DNA of 46,039 bases, taken from assembly GCA_016793095.1 (NCBI GenBank), contig JAEUJQ010000049.1, positions 1 to 46,039 on the forward strand, given 5' to 3'. The notes under the pieces were generated by a model that saw only the letters and a list, made by a program, of their open reading frames with translations, searched no databases and was not told the DNA's origin. The position numbers and the translations under genes are program-made. This document shows positions 26,875-34,671 of the stretch, piece by piece. Within the stretch, counting starts at the first letter, position 1. Each line of letters opens with the position of its first letter. The stretch comes from Myxococcaceae bacterium. GTDB taxonomy: Bacteria > Myxococcota > Myxococcia > Myxococcales > Myxococcaceae.

Positions 26875-28010
26875 GGGCGCTGCGTGGCGGAAACGTACTT
26901 CAAGGCGCCGAGGTCCGCAGTCTCCTCGGCGGTCGGGACGGTGGAGGGGCCGGTGAGCTTCTGCGCGAGCGCCACGGCCGACTGGTACAGCTCGGCGTAG
27001 GTGACGGGCGCCTCACCCGACAGCCCGAAGAAGGCCAGGTTCTCGCGCATCGTGGCGGGAGGCGCCGCGAGGATCGCCTCGCTCGGATCTCCGAGCTGGG
27101 GCGCGAAGGAGCCCAACACCCGCGCAGCCTCCTCGGGCGCCTTCACCACCAGCGCGCCGGCGTCGAGCGCTCCCCGCAGCAGCCGCCGCACCGCGTCCGG
27201 GTAGCGCGCGGCGAAGTCACCCCTGGCGACCAGCACCGTGGCGAGCAGGTGCGGTGCGTCGGCCGTCGTCGCCATGATCGAGCCTCCCAGCTCGCGCACC
27301 ATGGGGTGCACGTCACCCACCAACCCCGCCACCACGTCCGCCTTCCCGCTCTGCAGCGTCGCCCCTGCCTGAAGCGACGACTCGAGGGGCACCCACGTCA
27401 CCTCGCGCATCGACAGGCCAGCCCGCGAGAGCACCCAGAGGGCGAAGTAGTGCCCGGGGCTGCGCGGCTCGGTGGCGAGGCGGCGGCCCTTGAGCTGGGC
27501 GGGGGTGAGCGTGCCGCTCCGCGTGGCCAGCACGTCCTGCCCGCGGCTGCGGCCGAGCAGCAGCACGGTGCGAGGCGCCGCGTCGCGCAGGGGCGCCGCG
27601 GACATGCCCAGCGTCGAGACGGACAAGGCGGCGACATCGACCCCGCCGTTGTCACCGCCCTTCACCAGCGCGCGGCGCAGGCCGTCCTCGGTGTCGAAGC
27701 GCACCACCTTCACGTCGAGCGCGTAGGCCGACCGGAACAGCCCGGGGCGCTCCGCGTCACCGGCAGCCCACACCAGCGGCGCGATGGTGCCCCTCGGGGT
27801 CACTCCGACGAGGAGCGGTCGCGTGGGAATGGAGGCGACGTCATCGACCGGCGCGGTGACCCCGGCGGGGAAGTCACCGGCGGTCAACCTCGGAGCGCGG
27901 CCCTGCACCCGGTCGCGTAGCCGCTCGACGTACCCGAGCCGCAGCGCCAGCAACGCGCCAGCGCCCAGGCTGAGGAACAACACGGTGGCGACGAAGCGAC
28001 GCCCGCGCAT
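26871..28010 (-). CDS. Periplasmic substrate-binding-like protein (NMT1/SsuA type)
   Basis: A 379-residue protein with an N-terminal anchor or signal (RFVATVLFLSLGAGALLALRL). The fold pattern is that of type-2 periplasmic binding proteins of the NMT1/taurine group. LVWAAGDAERPGLF, VKVVRFDTEDGLRRALVKG, VDVAALSVSTLGM, then LKGRRLATEPRSPGHYFALW, ALSMREV-like strands and ATLQSGKADVVAGLVGDVHP are seen in order. Such proteins deliver small organic solutes to ABC importers, but the operon's permease is of FtsX type, so the usual importer partner is missing. A sensory role is possible. It lies 7 bp after pspA and overlaps the next gene by GTGA. Confidence 0.8.
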   Translation of the reverse strand: MRGRRFVATVLFLSLGAGALLALRLGYVERLRDRVQGRAPRLTAGDFPAGVTAPVDDVASIPTRPLLVGVTPRGTIAPLVWAAGDAERPGLFRSAYALDVKVVRFDTEDGLRRALVKGGDNGGVDVAALSVSTLGMSAAPLRDAAPRTVLLLGRSRGQDVLATRSGTLTPAQLKGRRLATEPRSPGHYFALWVLSRAGLSMREVTWVPLESSLQAGATLQSGKADVVAGLVGDVHPMVRELGGSIMATTADAPHLLATVLVARGDFAARYPDAVRRLLRGALDAGALVVKAPEEAARVLGSFAPQLGDPSEAILAAPPATMRENLAFFGLSGEAPVTYAELYQSAVALAQKLTGPSTVPTAEETADLGALKYVSATQRP

Positions 28011-28017
28011 GGGGCCG

Positions 28018-28752
28018 TCACTTCACCTCGACCTTCTTGCCGATGGTCTTCTCGCCGGTGGGCGAGACCTCCGAGACGGGCGCGGGGCTGTCGAGCCCCA
28101 TCTCCATCTTGAACTGCTTCACCAGCTCGGCGGCCTGGAGCTGCTCGGCCTCCTCTTCGATCTTGATGCGCTCGTGATCGACCGACTCCAGCGCCATCTG
28201 CATGCGCGCCTCGTTGACGGCGGTCTGCTCCTCGACCTTCCGCAGCATCTCGTCGTGGGTCGCGTCGATGCCGGCCACCTCGAACGACTCCATGGCGTCG
28301 GCCACCTTCGCCTGCCACTTGGCCCGCCGCGCGTCCCGGATCGCCGACATCGCCTCGGCGGTCTTCTTGTCCTTCTCGCGCATGAACGCCTTCTTGACGT
28401 TCAGCGCCTTGTCGTAGGCGGCGCGCGCCGTCTGCAGCTGCGCCTCGTTGCGGGCCAGCGCGCCCTTCTCCATCTGGAGGCGGGTCGCGTACTGCGCCGC
28501 GAGATCGTCACGCCCGCCCTGAATGGCCGCCTTCACCTTGGCCGTGAGATCGTTGACCTCGGTCTTGTACTTGGAGTTCTCCTTCTCGAGGAGCGTGACG
28601 TTCGCCCGAACCATGGCGATCGACTCGTTCATCTTGGGGACCTGGTCGTTCAGATCCCTGATGTTCTGCTCGAGGATCAGCTCGGGGTCTTCGATGGTGC
28701 TGACGAAGAACCCGACGAAGCTCCGCATCGCCCGCTTGAAGCGTTGCCACAT
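28018..28752 (-). CDS. pspA: PspA/IM30-family membrane-stress protein
   Basis: A 244-residue coiled-coil protein from ATG 28752 (GGGAGA upstream). It opens with WQRFKRAMRSFVGFF, an amphipathic helix that would bind membranes. IEDPELILEQNIRDLNDQV follows, matching the PspA signature of an acidic pair then Q-x-I-R-D-L. Helices run to about residue 225 with the usual alternation of Glu, Lys and Ala, and the C-terminus is a flexible stretch (SEVSPTGEKTIGKKVEVK). PspA proteins form ESCRT-III-like assemblies that stabilise damaged inner membranes. It is the first gene of a six-gene operon. No sigma-54 -24/-12 promoter or pspF-like gene is apparent, so control differs from enterobacteria. Confidence 0.88.
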   Translation of the reverse strand: MWQRFKRAMRSFVGFFVSTIEDPELILEQNIRDLNDQVPKMNESIAMVRANVTLLEKENSKYKTEVNDLTAKVKAAIQGGRDDLAAQYATRLQMEKGALARNEAQLQTARAAYDKALNVKKAFMREKDKKTAEAMSAIRDARRAKWQAKVADAMESFEVAGIDATHDEMLRKVEEQTAVNEARMQMALESVDHERIKIEEEAEQLQAAELVKQFKMEMGLDSPAPVSEVSPTGEKTIGKKVEVK

Positions 28753-28837
28753 GATGGCTCGATCTCCCTGATCTGCCGGGCCTGTGAGTGGCCCGACCAC
28801 CCCTGCACTCTACCGCCCTTCGCTCAACACGTCTTGC

Positions 28838-28864
28838 GTTCAGGTGCGATTGCGTCGCCTGAAC
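28838..28864. promoter_or_regulatory. Inverted repeat upstream of pspA
   Basis: GTTCAGG (28838-28844) and CCTGAAC (28858-28864) form a perfect 7-bp inverted repeat; an extra CGA/TCG pairing after a bulged base lengthens it. It lies 86 bp before the pspA start and 72 bp past the end of the preceding minus-strand gene. No T-tract follows. It may be an operator or a weak terminator of the upstream gene. Confidence 0.35.
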
Positions 28865-28935
28865 CACGAGGAGCCAACACCCCGACGACCCGCTCCGTTC
28901 CCGGACGGGCAACGGGGCGGAAACACACCGACGGG

Positions 28936-30954
28936 CTACTCGCCGGCGCCGTCGACGTCGATGTCGGGGCCGGCGTTGAGCCTGGGACCGAACGGGGCCT
29001 CGCCCCAGGCCGTGCCCTCGACGCCGCCGCGGTTGATCACGAAGTCGAGCTCGTACTCCCCGCGAGGCACGCGCAGGCGGTAGTTCGGCAGGCCTCCGCT
29101 GAAGCCCCACTCGTAGGTGCGCCCATCAGAGCGCCGGAGCTTGAGGCCGACCTCCTCGCCGCCGATGCGCTTCTGCACCACCTGGCCGGCGACCCGGATG
29201 GGGCCGGTCACGAGCACCGTGTTGTAGTGCAGGTCGTCGTTGATCATCGCGTCCTGCTCGATGAGGAGCTGGGTCGCGATGAGGCGCCAGCCGGCGGCGT
29301 ACTCCGGGTAGAGGTCGCGCTCGATGACGAAGTAGGCGTCGTAGTTGCCCACCGGCAGGCGAATGCGGAACTGGCCGTCCTCGGCGGTGACCAGGCGGCG
29401 CCGGAAGAAGCTGTTCCGGTACTCGGGCGAGCGGTTGGCGAAGAAGAACGTGCCCGCCACCACGCCCGCCGGCGGGGGCTGCCCGTCGATCAGCACCCGC
29501 CCGCTGTAGTAGCCCGTCTTGATGTCGATGGGCATGCGCGTGGGCCCCTGCACCTGCTTGAAGCGGTCCACCACGAACCAGCCGTCGACCAGGTCCTCGG
29601 CGAACTCGTCGGACAGCTGGAGGACCGTGAAGTAGTTCCCCGAGAACGCCCGCAGCTGGAATGACGCTGACTCGAGGGGCACCTTGTACTCGAGGAAGTT
29701 CTGCGCCGTGGCCTGCCCCGAGAAGCCGTACATGAACATGTTCCAGCTGTAGTTGGGCTTCGGCCGCACCGGCACGCCGTCGATGCTGATGCTGCCCTCG
29801 ATGAACACCGTGCCGAGGTTGGCGGTCAGGCGTCGATCGGCGCGCAGGTCGATCGCCCCCACCAGCGGCACGTTGTAGATCTCCGAGGGGTAGGTCTTGT
29901 CTGGCACGCCCTGGAAGCTGAGCGTCACGCCGTACTCGGCCTTCGGCACCATGCCGGTGATCGTTCGGAAGCCGCCCTCGTGGTGCGTGATGACGGTCGC
30001 CTCCCGCTCACCGGGGATCGTGTAGTTCAGCATGAAGTCGGAGCCCTGCCGGCGGTCGGGCAGCGGCTGGCCGTCGAGCAACACCTCGCCCTCGAAGGTG
30101 GCGGTGGGGATGTCGATGTCGAGCGCCTGATCACGATCGAAGAGGATCTGCGCGGGGGTCACCATGAAGCGGCGCAGCTCGGTGCCGTAGAGCGCGGCCG
30201 GGGGCGCGTTCAGGAAGACGGCGAACTGGCCCTCGAGCAGCTTGAGCTCGTACGCACCGGCCTGGCTCTGCGCGCTCACCCGCTGCGCGGCCGCGAAGTT
30301 GAGCCGCGAGGCCCCGTAGGTCTCGAGGCCGGTGTCGAACGGCGTGCGGGTGGGCGTGAACGGGAGGCCGCCGAAGAGCGCGGCGCCGGCGAGCGTGTGC
30401 GTGCGGCCCTCGAGGCGGCGGGTCTGATCCTCCCGCAGATCGAGGCGGCCGGTGTCGATCTGCCCCTCGTGGGTGACGAAGACGCCCGACGGCTGGTAGT
30501 AGAAGATGTCGTAGTTGCTTCGGAGCGCCTTTACCGCGTACTGGCCGGTCGGCGGGAGCAGCTGCTCGTACTCACCCCGCACGTTCGCGCCCTTGAGGTC
30601 GAGCCGGAACCCGGGCGCGGGCCGACCGTCGAGCAGCGCCTGACCCGAGACCGTTCGCAGCGCGGCGCAGAGCCCGAAGACGATCGCGCCGTCCGGGGTC
30701 TCTTCAACGCCGCCGTCGTCGAACACGAGCCGCCCGAAGGACTCGGGAGGACAGGGCTCGCCGGCGACCCACATCGGCGCGGGCGGTCCAGCGTCCTCCA
30801 CGGTCATGACCGGGCGACCCCCGTCTCGCGCGGGCCGATTCACCTGCACCTCGTAGGCGGGATCCGGTACGGCTGTGGTCGCCGGACCGGGGCACGCCAC
30901 CAGCGCCGCGGCGAACACCGCTGCCACCATCGCGATTGACGTTCGGCTCACCAC
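28936..30954 (-). CDS. Large lipoprotein with six carboxypeptidase-regulatory-like repeats
   Basis: A 672-residue lipoprotein from GTG 30954 (a second GTG follows directly; GGGAG 9 nt upstream). The lipobox is ALVAC (C21). About 100-residue units start near residues 104 (GQALLDGRPAP), 190 (GAALFGGLPFT), 289 (GEVLLDGQPLP), 387 (GSISIDGVPVR), 485 (GRVLIDGQPPP) and 592 (RVAGQVVQKRI). Each begins with a G-x-(V/A)-x-(L/I)-DG-x-P-x-P turn and continues as beta strands ending in a G-x-Y or G-x-F (for example PVGNYDAYFVI, PRGEYELDFVI). This looks like serial CarboxypepD_reg or transthyretin-like sandwiches. Probably a surface or periplasmic structural lipoprotein; function unknown. A hairpin lies directly upstream of the Shine-Dalgarno. 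Confidence 0.82.
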   Translation of the reverse strand: MVSRTSIAMVAAVFAAALVACPGPATTAVPDPAYEVQVNRPARDGGRPVMTVEDAGPPAPMWVAGEPCPPESFGRLVFDDGGVEETPDGAIVFGLCAALRTVSGQALLDGRPAPGFRLDLKGANVRGEYEQLLPPTGQYAVKALRSNYDIFYYQPSGVFVTHEGQIDTGRLDLREDQTRRLEGRTHTLAGAALFGGLPFTPTRTPFDTGLETYGASRLNFAAAQRVSAQSQAGAYELKLLEGQFAVFLNAPPAALYGTELRRFMVTPAQILFDRDQALDIDIPTATFEGEVLLDGQPLPDRRQGSDFMLNYTIPGEREATVITHHEGGFRTITGMVPKAEYGVTLSFQGVPDKTYPSEIYNVPLVGAIDLRADRRLTANLGTVFIEGSISIDGVPVRPKPNYSWNMFMYGFSGQATAQNFLEYKVPLESASFQLRAFSGNYFTVLQLSDEFAEDLVDGWFVVDRFKQVQGPTRMPIDIKTGYYSGRVLIDGQPPPAGVVAGTFFFANRSPEYRNSFFRRRLVTAEDGQFRIRLPVGNYDAYFVIERDLYPEYAAGWRLIATQLLIEQDAMINDDLHYNTVLVTGPIRVAGQVVQKRIGGEEVGLKLRRSDGRTYEWGFSGGLPNYRLRVPRGEYELDFVINRGGVEGTAWGEAPFGPRLNAGPDIDVDGAGE

Positions 30955-30966
30955 GGCTGGCTCCCG

Positions 30967-30993
30967 AAGAGGTGGGTGAAAGACCTGCCTCTT
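30967..30993. promoter_or_regulatory. Leader hairpin before the repeat lipoprotein
   Basis: AAGAGG-tg-GGT and ACC-tg-CCTCTT flank a short GAAAG loop, giving a 9-bp stem with one 2-nt internal mismatch. It ends 12 nt before the GTG at 30954, immediately 5' of the GGGAG ribosome-binding site on the minus strand. It could modulate translation or mRNA stability, or bind a protein. Confidence 0.3.
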
Positions 30994-31048
30994 GTGCTCG
31001 CGCGATCAAGCAAACGCAACGCCATGAAGCAAGTCCCCGCGCTTCTTT

Positions 31049-31112
31049 GAGAATCCGCGCGGCCAGATCGAGCGTTCCCGGCCATCGACAGGAAAATACC
31101 GCCGCGATTCTC
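31049..31112. repeat. Long-loop inverted repeat in the intergenic region
   Basis: GAGAATCCGCGCGG (31049-31062) and CCGCCGCGATTCTC (31099-31112) pair over a perfect 7-bp GAGAATC/GATTCTC end plus further G-C pairs, with a 36-nt loop. It lies between the amidohydrolase stop and the lipoprotein promoter region, in the most AT-containing stretch nearby. It is either a terminator-like structure or an operator pair. Confidence 0.3.
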
Positions 31113-31132
31113 ACGGTTTGGCGAACGCCTGG

Positions 31133-32464
31133 TCAGCCCAGACGCTCGAGGAGCCGGGCGGCGTGGGCCCTGGCGGCTCTCCGGACGGCGGTGGGATCCA
31201 TCGTGGTGGGCTGGCGATCGCGCAGCACGACCTGACCGTCGATGACGACGTGTCGAACGTCTCGCGACTGGGCCGAGTAGACGATCGTCGCGACGGGGTC
31301 GTCGGACACGGGCGTCAGGTGGGTGCCGCCGACGTCCACCAGCGTGAGATCGGCCTTCTTGCCTACCTCGATGGAGCCGACCTCATGCTCGAGCCCCAGG
31401 GCGCGGGCGCCGTTCACCGTCGCCAGCTCGAGCGCCTGCATGGCCGGGAAGCCGGTGGGGCCCACGCGCGGCAGGTGAATGAGCGCGGCGAGCCTCAGCT
31501 CGTGGAAGATGTCGAGGGTGTTGTTGCAGGGGGCTCCGTCGGCGCCGAGGCCCACGGTGACGCCCTGCTGCACGAGCTCGGGGATCTTCGCGAGGCCCGA
31601 GGCCAGCTTGAAGTTCGCGCTGGGGCAGTGGCAGACGCAGGTGCGCGTCTCCCGCAAGAGGCGCTGCTCTTCGGTGGTGAGCCACACGCAGTGCGCGAGC
31701 GTCGTCTGCGGGCCGAGCAGCCCCAGCTCGTTGAACCAGGCGACGTTGTCGTAGCCGGTCTTCTCGCGCACGAGATCGCACTCGGTCGGGTTCTCGCTCG
31801 CGTGCGTGTGAATGCGCACGTCCTTCGCCCTCGCGAGCTCGGCCACCCTGCGCATCAACCCCTCGGTGCACGACAGCACGAAGCGGGGCGCGAAGGCGTA
31901 GGTGAGCCGGCCGTTCTCGGTGCGGTGCCACTTCTCGAGCAGCCGAACGCTCTCGGCGAGGCTGTGCTCCGTGGACTCGCGCAGGCCCGAGGGCACTCCC
32001 TGCCCAGCGTCCATCATGCACTTGCCGCCCACCAGCCGGATGCCGGCGTCGCGCGCCGACTCGAACACCGCGTCGTAGTGACGCACCGAGCCCATGTCGA
32101 GGCAGGCGGTCGCGCCCGACGAGATGAGCTCGAGGAAGGTGAGGTCGGCCGAGGCGCGCATCGAGGCGGCGTCGTGCGAGGCCTCGAAGGGCCAGATGCG
32201 CTCGCGCAGCCAGTCGAGCAGCTCGAGCCCGTCGGCGTGGTTGCGGCACAACGTCTGGCACGCGTGCAGGTGGGAGTGGATGAGGCCCGGCAGCACGACG
32301 AGCCCGCGGCCGTCGATGACGCGGGTGGCGTGGCGGCGGCGGGCGCGCGAGTGAGGGCCCACCGAGGCGATGCGGTTTCCGTCCACCAGCACGTCGGCGT
32401 CGCGCAGGACCTCCCGCGAGGCGTTCATGGTGACGACGGTGGCGTTGCGAATGAGCAGCTCCAC
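31133..32464 (-). CDS. mtaD: Amidohydrolase, S-adenosylhomocysteine/5'-methylthioadenosine deaminase type
   Basis: A 443-residue protein from GTG 32464, where the typical start VELLIRNATVVTMN begins. Metal-site motifs of the amidohydrolase fold are intact: PGLIHSHLH (H65, H67), HTHASEN (H219, H221, E224), LAHCVWL (H258) and GLGADGAPCNN (D309). The C-terminal ALEHEVGSIEVGKKADLTLVD-type segment (core GSIEVGKKADL) rebuilds the small beta domain. This motif set fits the MtaD/DadD group, which deaminates MTA, SAH or 5'-deoxyadenosine in the SAM salvage pathways; related guanine or chlorohydrolase-like enzymes cannot be excluded. It is divergent from the membrane winged-helix gene with only 46 bp between starts, and no ribosome-binding site is visible. 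Confidence 0.85.
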   Translation of the reverse strand: MELLIRNATVVTMNASREVLRDADVLVDGNRIASVGPHSRARRRHATRVIDGRGLVVLPGLIHSHLHACQTLCRNHADGLELLDWLRERIWPFEASHDAASMRASADLTFLELISSGATACLDMGSVRHYDAVFESARDAGIRLVGGKCMMDAGQGVPSGLRESTEHSLAESVRLLEKWHRTENGRLTYAFAPRFVLSCTEGLMRRVAELARAKDVRIHTHASENPTECDLVREKTGYDNVAWFNELGLLGPQTTLAHCVWLTTEEQRLLRETRTCVCHCPSANFKLASGLAKIPELVQQGVTVGLGADGAPCNNTLDIFHELRLAALIHLPRVGPTGFPAMQALELATVNGARALGLEHEVGSIEVGKKADLTLVDVGGTHLTPVSDDPVATIVYSAQSRDVRHVVIDGQVVLRDRQPTTMDPTAVRRAARAHAARLLERLG

Positions 32465-32476
32465 GGCGCAGGCATG

Positions 32477-32504
32477 TTGGCTCACGCCGCGGCAGAGGTA
32501 CACT
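32477..32504 (+). promoter_or_regulatory. Candidate promoter for the membrane winged-helix gene
   Basis: TTGGCT (32477-32482), a 16-bp spacer and TACACT (32499-32504) resemble sigma-70 boxes. The -10 ends 6 nt before the GTG at 32511, so the predicted start of transcription coincides with the start codon and the mRNA would be leaderless. The element also sits in the 46-bp gap shared with the divergent amidohydrolase gene. Confidence 0.45.
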
Positions 32505-32510
32505 TTTCCC

Positions 32511-32921
32511 GTGCTGACGCTGCGCGCCCTGACCTTCCTCATCGACCTGCCCGGCCAGCCGCCCGACTACGTGCGGCCGCCGAGCGCCACCAGCCCGCGC
32601 TACATCGAGCTGCTCGAGAACAACACGCACCTCGTCTACCCGGGCCTCGCGCTGCTCGTGCTGGTGCTGATCGTCCTCGGCATCCTCCAGGCCTGGCGCA
32701 GCGAAGACATGGACGGCCTGCAGAAGGCCGAGCTCAAGCGCGAGATCATCAAGGAGCTGCGGCGCGAGGTGCACGGGCTGACCGCCGACACGCTCTCGAA
32801 GGCCGTGGGCATTCCGTCGCTCAAGCTGCTCCGGATCCTCGAGGAGATGCAGACCGACAGCATCCTCGAGTCGCGCACCGACACGCGACGCATCACCACC
32901 TGGCGGATGAAGGGCCTCTGA
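32511..32921 (+). CDS. Membrane-anchored protein with probable winged-helix domain
   Basis: A 136-residue protein from GTG 32511. An N-terminal polar stretch (PGQPPDYVRPPSATSPRYIE) is followed by one strong membrane helix (LVYPGLALLVLVLIVLGIL). A charged helical part with AELKREIIKELRREVHG comes next. The end, LTADTLSKAVGIPSLKLLRI followed by SRTDTRRITTWRMKGL, resembles a winged helix-turn-helix: helix, turn at VGIP, recognition helix, wing with RTDTRRITTW. It could be a membrane-tethered regulator or a protein-interaction wing. No Shine-Dalgarno. Its 3' end converges with the next minus-strand gene (14 bp apart). Confidence 0.75.
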   Translation: MLTLRALTFLIDLPGQPPDYVRPPSATSPRYIELLENNTHLVYPGLALLVLVLIVLGILQAWRSEDMDGLQKAELKREIIKELRREVHGLTADTLSKAVGIPSLKLLRILEEMQTDSILESRTDTRRITTWRMKGL

Positions 32922-32935
32922 CGCCTGCGCGCTGC

Positions 32936-34669
32936 CTACTGGGCGATGGCGCGCAGGGTCGAGATGACGCAGCTGCCGCTGGTCGGGTACGGGCAGGGCG
33001 AGCCGTACGGATCGTCGGTCTCGAAGACGGCGAAGATGCGGTAGGGCGTACCGACCTGCGCCGCGACGCCGCCGTCCTGCTGGCCGAAGGCGATCTGCCC
33101 GAGCGGGCGTGAGACGGGCATGTTGGGCTGCGGGGTGCCGGCCAGCGTGGTCGGCAGGGTCGGCGGCGTCGCCCACCAGAAGAAGCGGCACGCCCCGCCG
33201 GCGCCGGGCAGGCACTCCTCGAAGGGCTCGGCGCCGGTGCCACCGTCGGCGAGGAACATGGCCTGCCAGAGCTGGGCGGCGCGGATCGTCAGCGGGGCGT
33301 CGCCGATGTTCGACAGGCCGTTGTAGCTCTGGTTCACGCTGGTCACCTGGCCGGAGAGGGTGATGTTGAGGTCCGACGTCACGCCGCGCGGGAGCAGCGA
33401 CTGGCCGGTGAGGATCAACACGGCCGCCTGGGGCTGCCGCGTGGCCGCCCCGATGGGCTCGTTCTGCCGCGTCCAGAAGATCTGCACCTGGTCGGCGCCG
33501 TCGTCACGGCAGCGCGAGGTCGGCCGATAGGTGACGGTCACGGGAGGCGCCTCCCAGCCCAGCTGCCCGCGGGGATCGGTGACCGCGTTCGGCAGCTTGA
33601 AGGTCGGCACGTTGAAGCGACCGGCGTCGGCCGACGGAGCGTTCGAGAACTCGAAGTCGATGCCCACGCCCGCGTCACAGCGCCCGCCCGCGAGCAGGTT
33701 CATCGTGAAGGCGTACGAGACCGGCGTGTTGCCCTCGTTCCGCACGGAGAGCCGGCCGGACCGCGACGACGCCAGCACGCCGCCGTCTCCGCCCGTGCAG
33801 CGCACCCCACCGTCCGCCGGGAACAGCCGGTTGTCGCACAGCGAGCCGAACGGGAACTGCAGCATCGTGTTGGCGCGATCGGCGCAGCCTTCCAGCGGCG
33901 AGTCGTCGAACTTGAAGCAGATCTTCGGCACCGCCTCGATGGCCTTGCCGCGCACGTTCACGCGCAGCGGGTCGAGCCCCCCGCCCAGGGTGACGTCGAG
34001 GGTGGCCGAGAGATCGCCCGTGGCCGTGGGCGCGAACCGGAAGCTGGTGGTCGCGCTGGCGCCGGCGTTCAGCGTCGTCTTGAGCGGGGTGAGGTTGGCG
34101 GTGAGCCCGGGCGGCGAGGCCGGCGTCAAGGCCGCGTTGGTGATCTCGAGCGCGTTCGAGCCGGCGTTGGTGACGGTGAGGTCGAGCGACTTGTCCTCGT
34201 TCACGTACACCTCTCCGAAGTCGAGGGTGCGCGGCATCACCGTGGCGACCGCCGCGATGCCGGTGCCGAAGAGGGTGAGCTGCACCATGGGCCGGCTCGG
34301 GTCGTCGGTGGTGAGCGTGACGGTGCCCATCTCGCGCAGATCCGGCTCGGTGGGCTTGAAGGTGAAGGCGAACATGTGCTCGCCGTTCTGCTCGATGGTG
34401 ACGGGGAGCGTCTCGCCGAGCCCGAACTTCTGGTTCGCGAAGGTCGCCGCGCTGAGGTTCAGCACCGCGGTGCCGGCGTTGCGCATGCGGATGCGGGCCG
34501 TCGCCGTCGAGTTGAGCTGCACCTGGCCGAAGTCGAGCGTCGAGCGATCGGCGCCCTGGTCGTCGAGGATCTCGAGCTTCGGGAAGGTGCGCCTGACCGC
34601 GGTGCCGCAGTCACACGCCGGGGTCACGGCCAGCACCAGCAGGCCAACGAAGAAACGGGAGTTCGTCAT
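32936..34669 (-). CDS. Secreted choice-of-anchor D (ASH-like) domain protein
   Basis: A 577-residue protein from ATG 34669; GTG 34675, overlapping the gpsA stop as GTGA, is the alternative start. The signal is TNSRFFVGLLVLAVTPAC, with a weak lipobox at C19. Two Ig-like units follow, each starting with the LDFG turn of choice-of-anchor D or ASH domains: STLDFGQVQLNSTATARIRM and RTLDFGEVYVNEDKSLDLTV. A third, looser beta domain is rich in Cys and Asp-Gly-Gly (RCTGGDGGV, GRCDAGVGIDF), and the end has four Cys (SPCPYPTSGSCVISTL). Similar modular proteins are common on myxobacterial cell surfaces; function unknown. It lies directly behind gpsA but no functional link is evident. Confidence 0.82.
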   Translation of the reverse strand: MTNSRFFVGLLVLAVTPACDCGTAVRRTFPKLEILDDQGADRSTLDFGQVQLNSTATARIRMRNAGTAVLNLSAATFANQKFGLGETLPVTIEQNGEHMFAFTFKPTEPDLREMGTVTLTTDDPSRPMVQLTLFGTGIAAVATVMPRTLDFGEVYVNEDKSLDLTVTNAGSNALEITNAALTPASPPGLTANLTPLKTTLNAGASATTSFRFAPTATGDLSATLDVTLGGGLDPLRVNVRGKAIEAVPKICFKFDDSPLEGCADRANTMLQFPFGSLCDNRLFPADGGVRCTGGDGGVLASSRSGRLSVRNEGNTPVSYAFTMNLLAGGRCDAGVGIDFEFSNAPSADAGRFNVPTFKLPNAVTDPRGQLGWEAPPVTVTYRPTSRCRDDGADQVQIFWTRQNEPIGAATRQPQAAVLILTGQSLLPRGVTSDLNITLSGQVTSVNQSYNGLSNIGDAPLTIRAAQLWQAMFLADGGTGAEPFEECLPGAGGACRFFWWATPPTLPTTLAGTPQPNMPVSRPLGQIAFGQQDGGVAAQVGTPYRIFAVFETDDPYGSPCPYPTSGSCVISTLRAIAQ

Positions 34670-34671
34670 GT

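Noticed and set aside
28753-28837. Sigma-54 promoter before pspA, sought because enterobacterial psp operons use one
   Set aside because: No TGGCAC-N5-TTGC-like -24/-12 pair is present on the minus strand upstream of the gene.
31118-33112. Open frame of 664 residues on the plus strand
   Set aside because: It runs antisense through the amidohydrolase gene and across the membrane winged-helix gene in another frame; no domain is seen.
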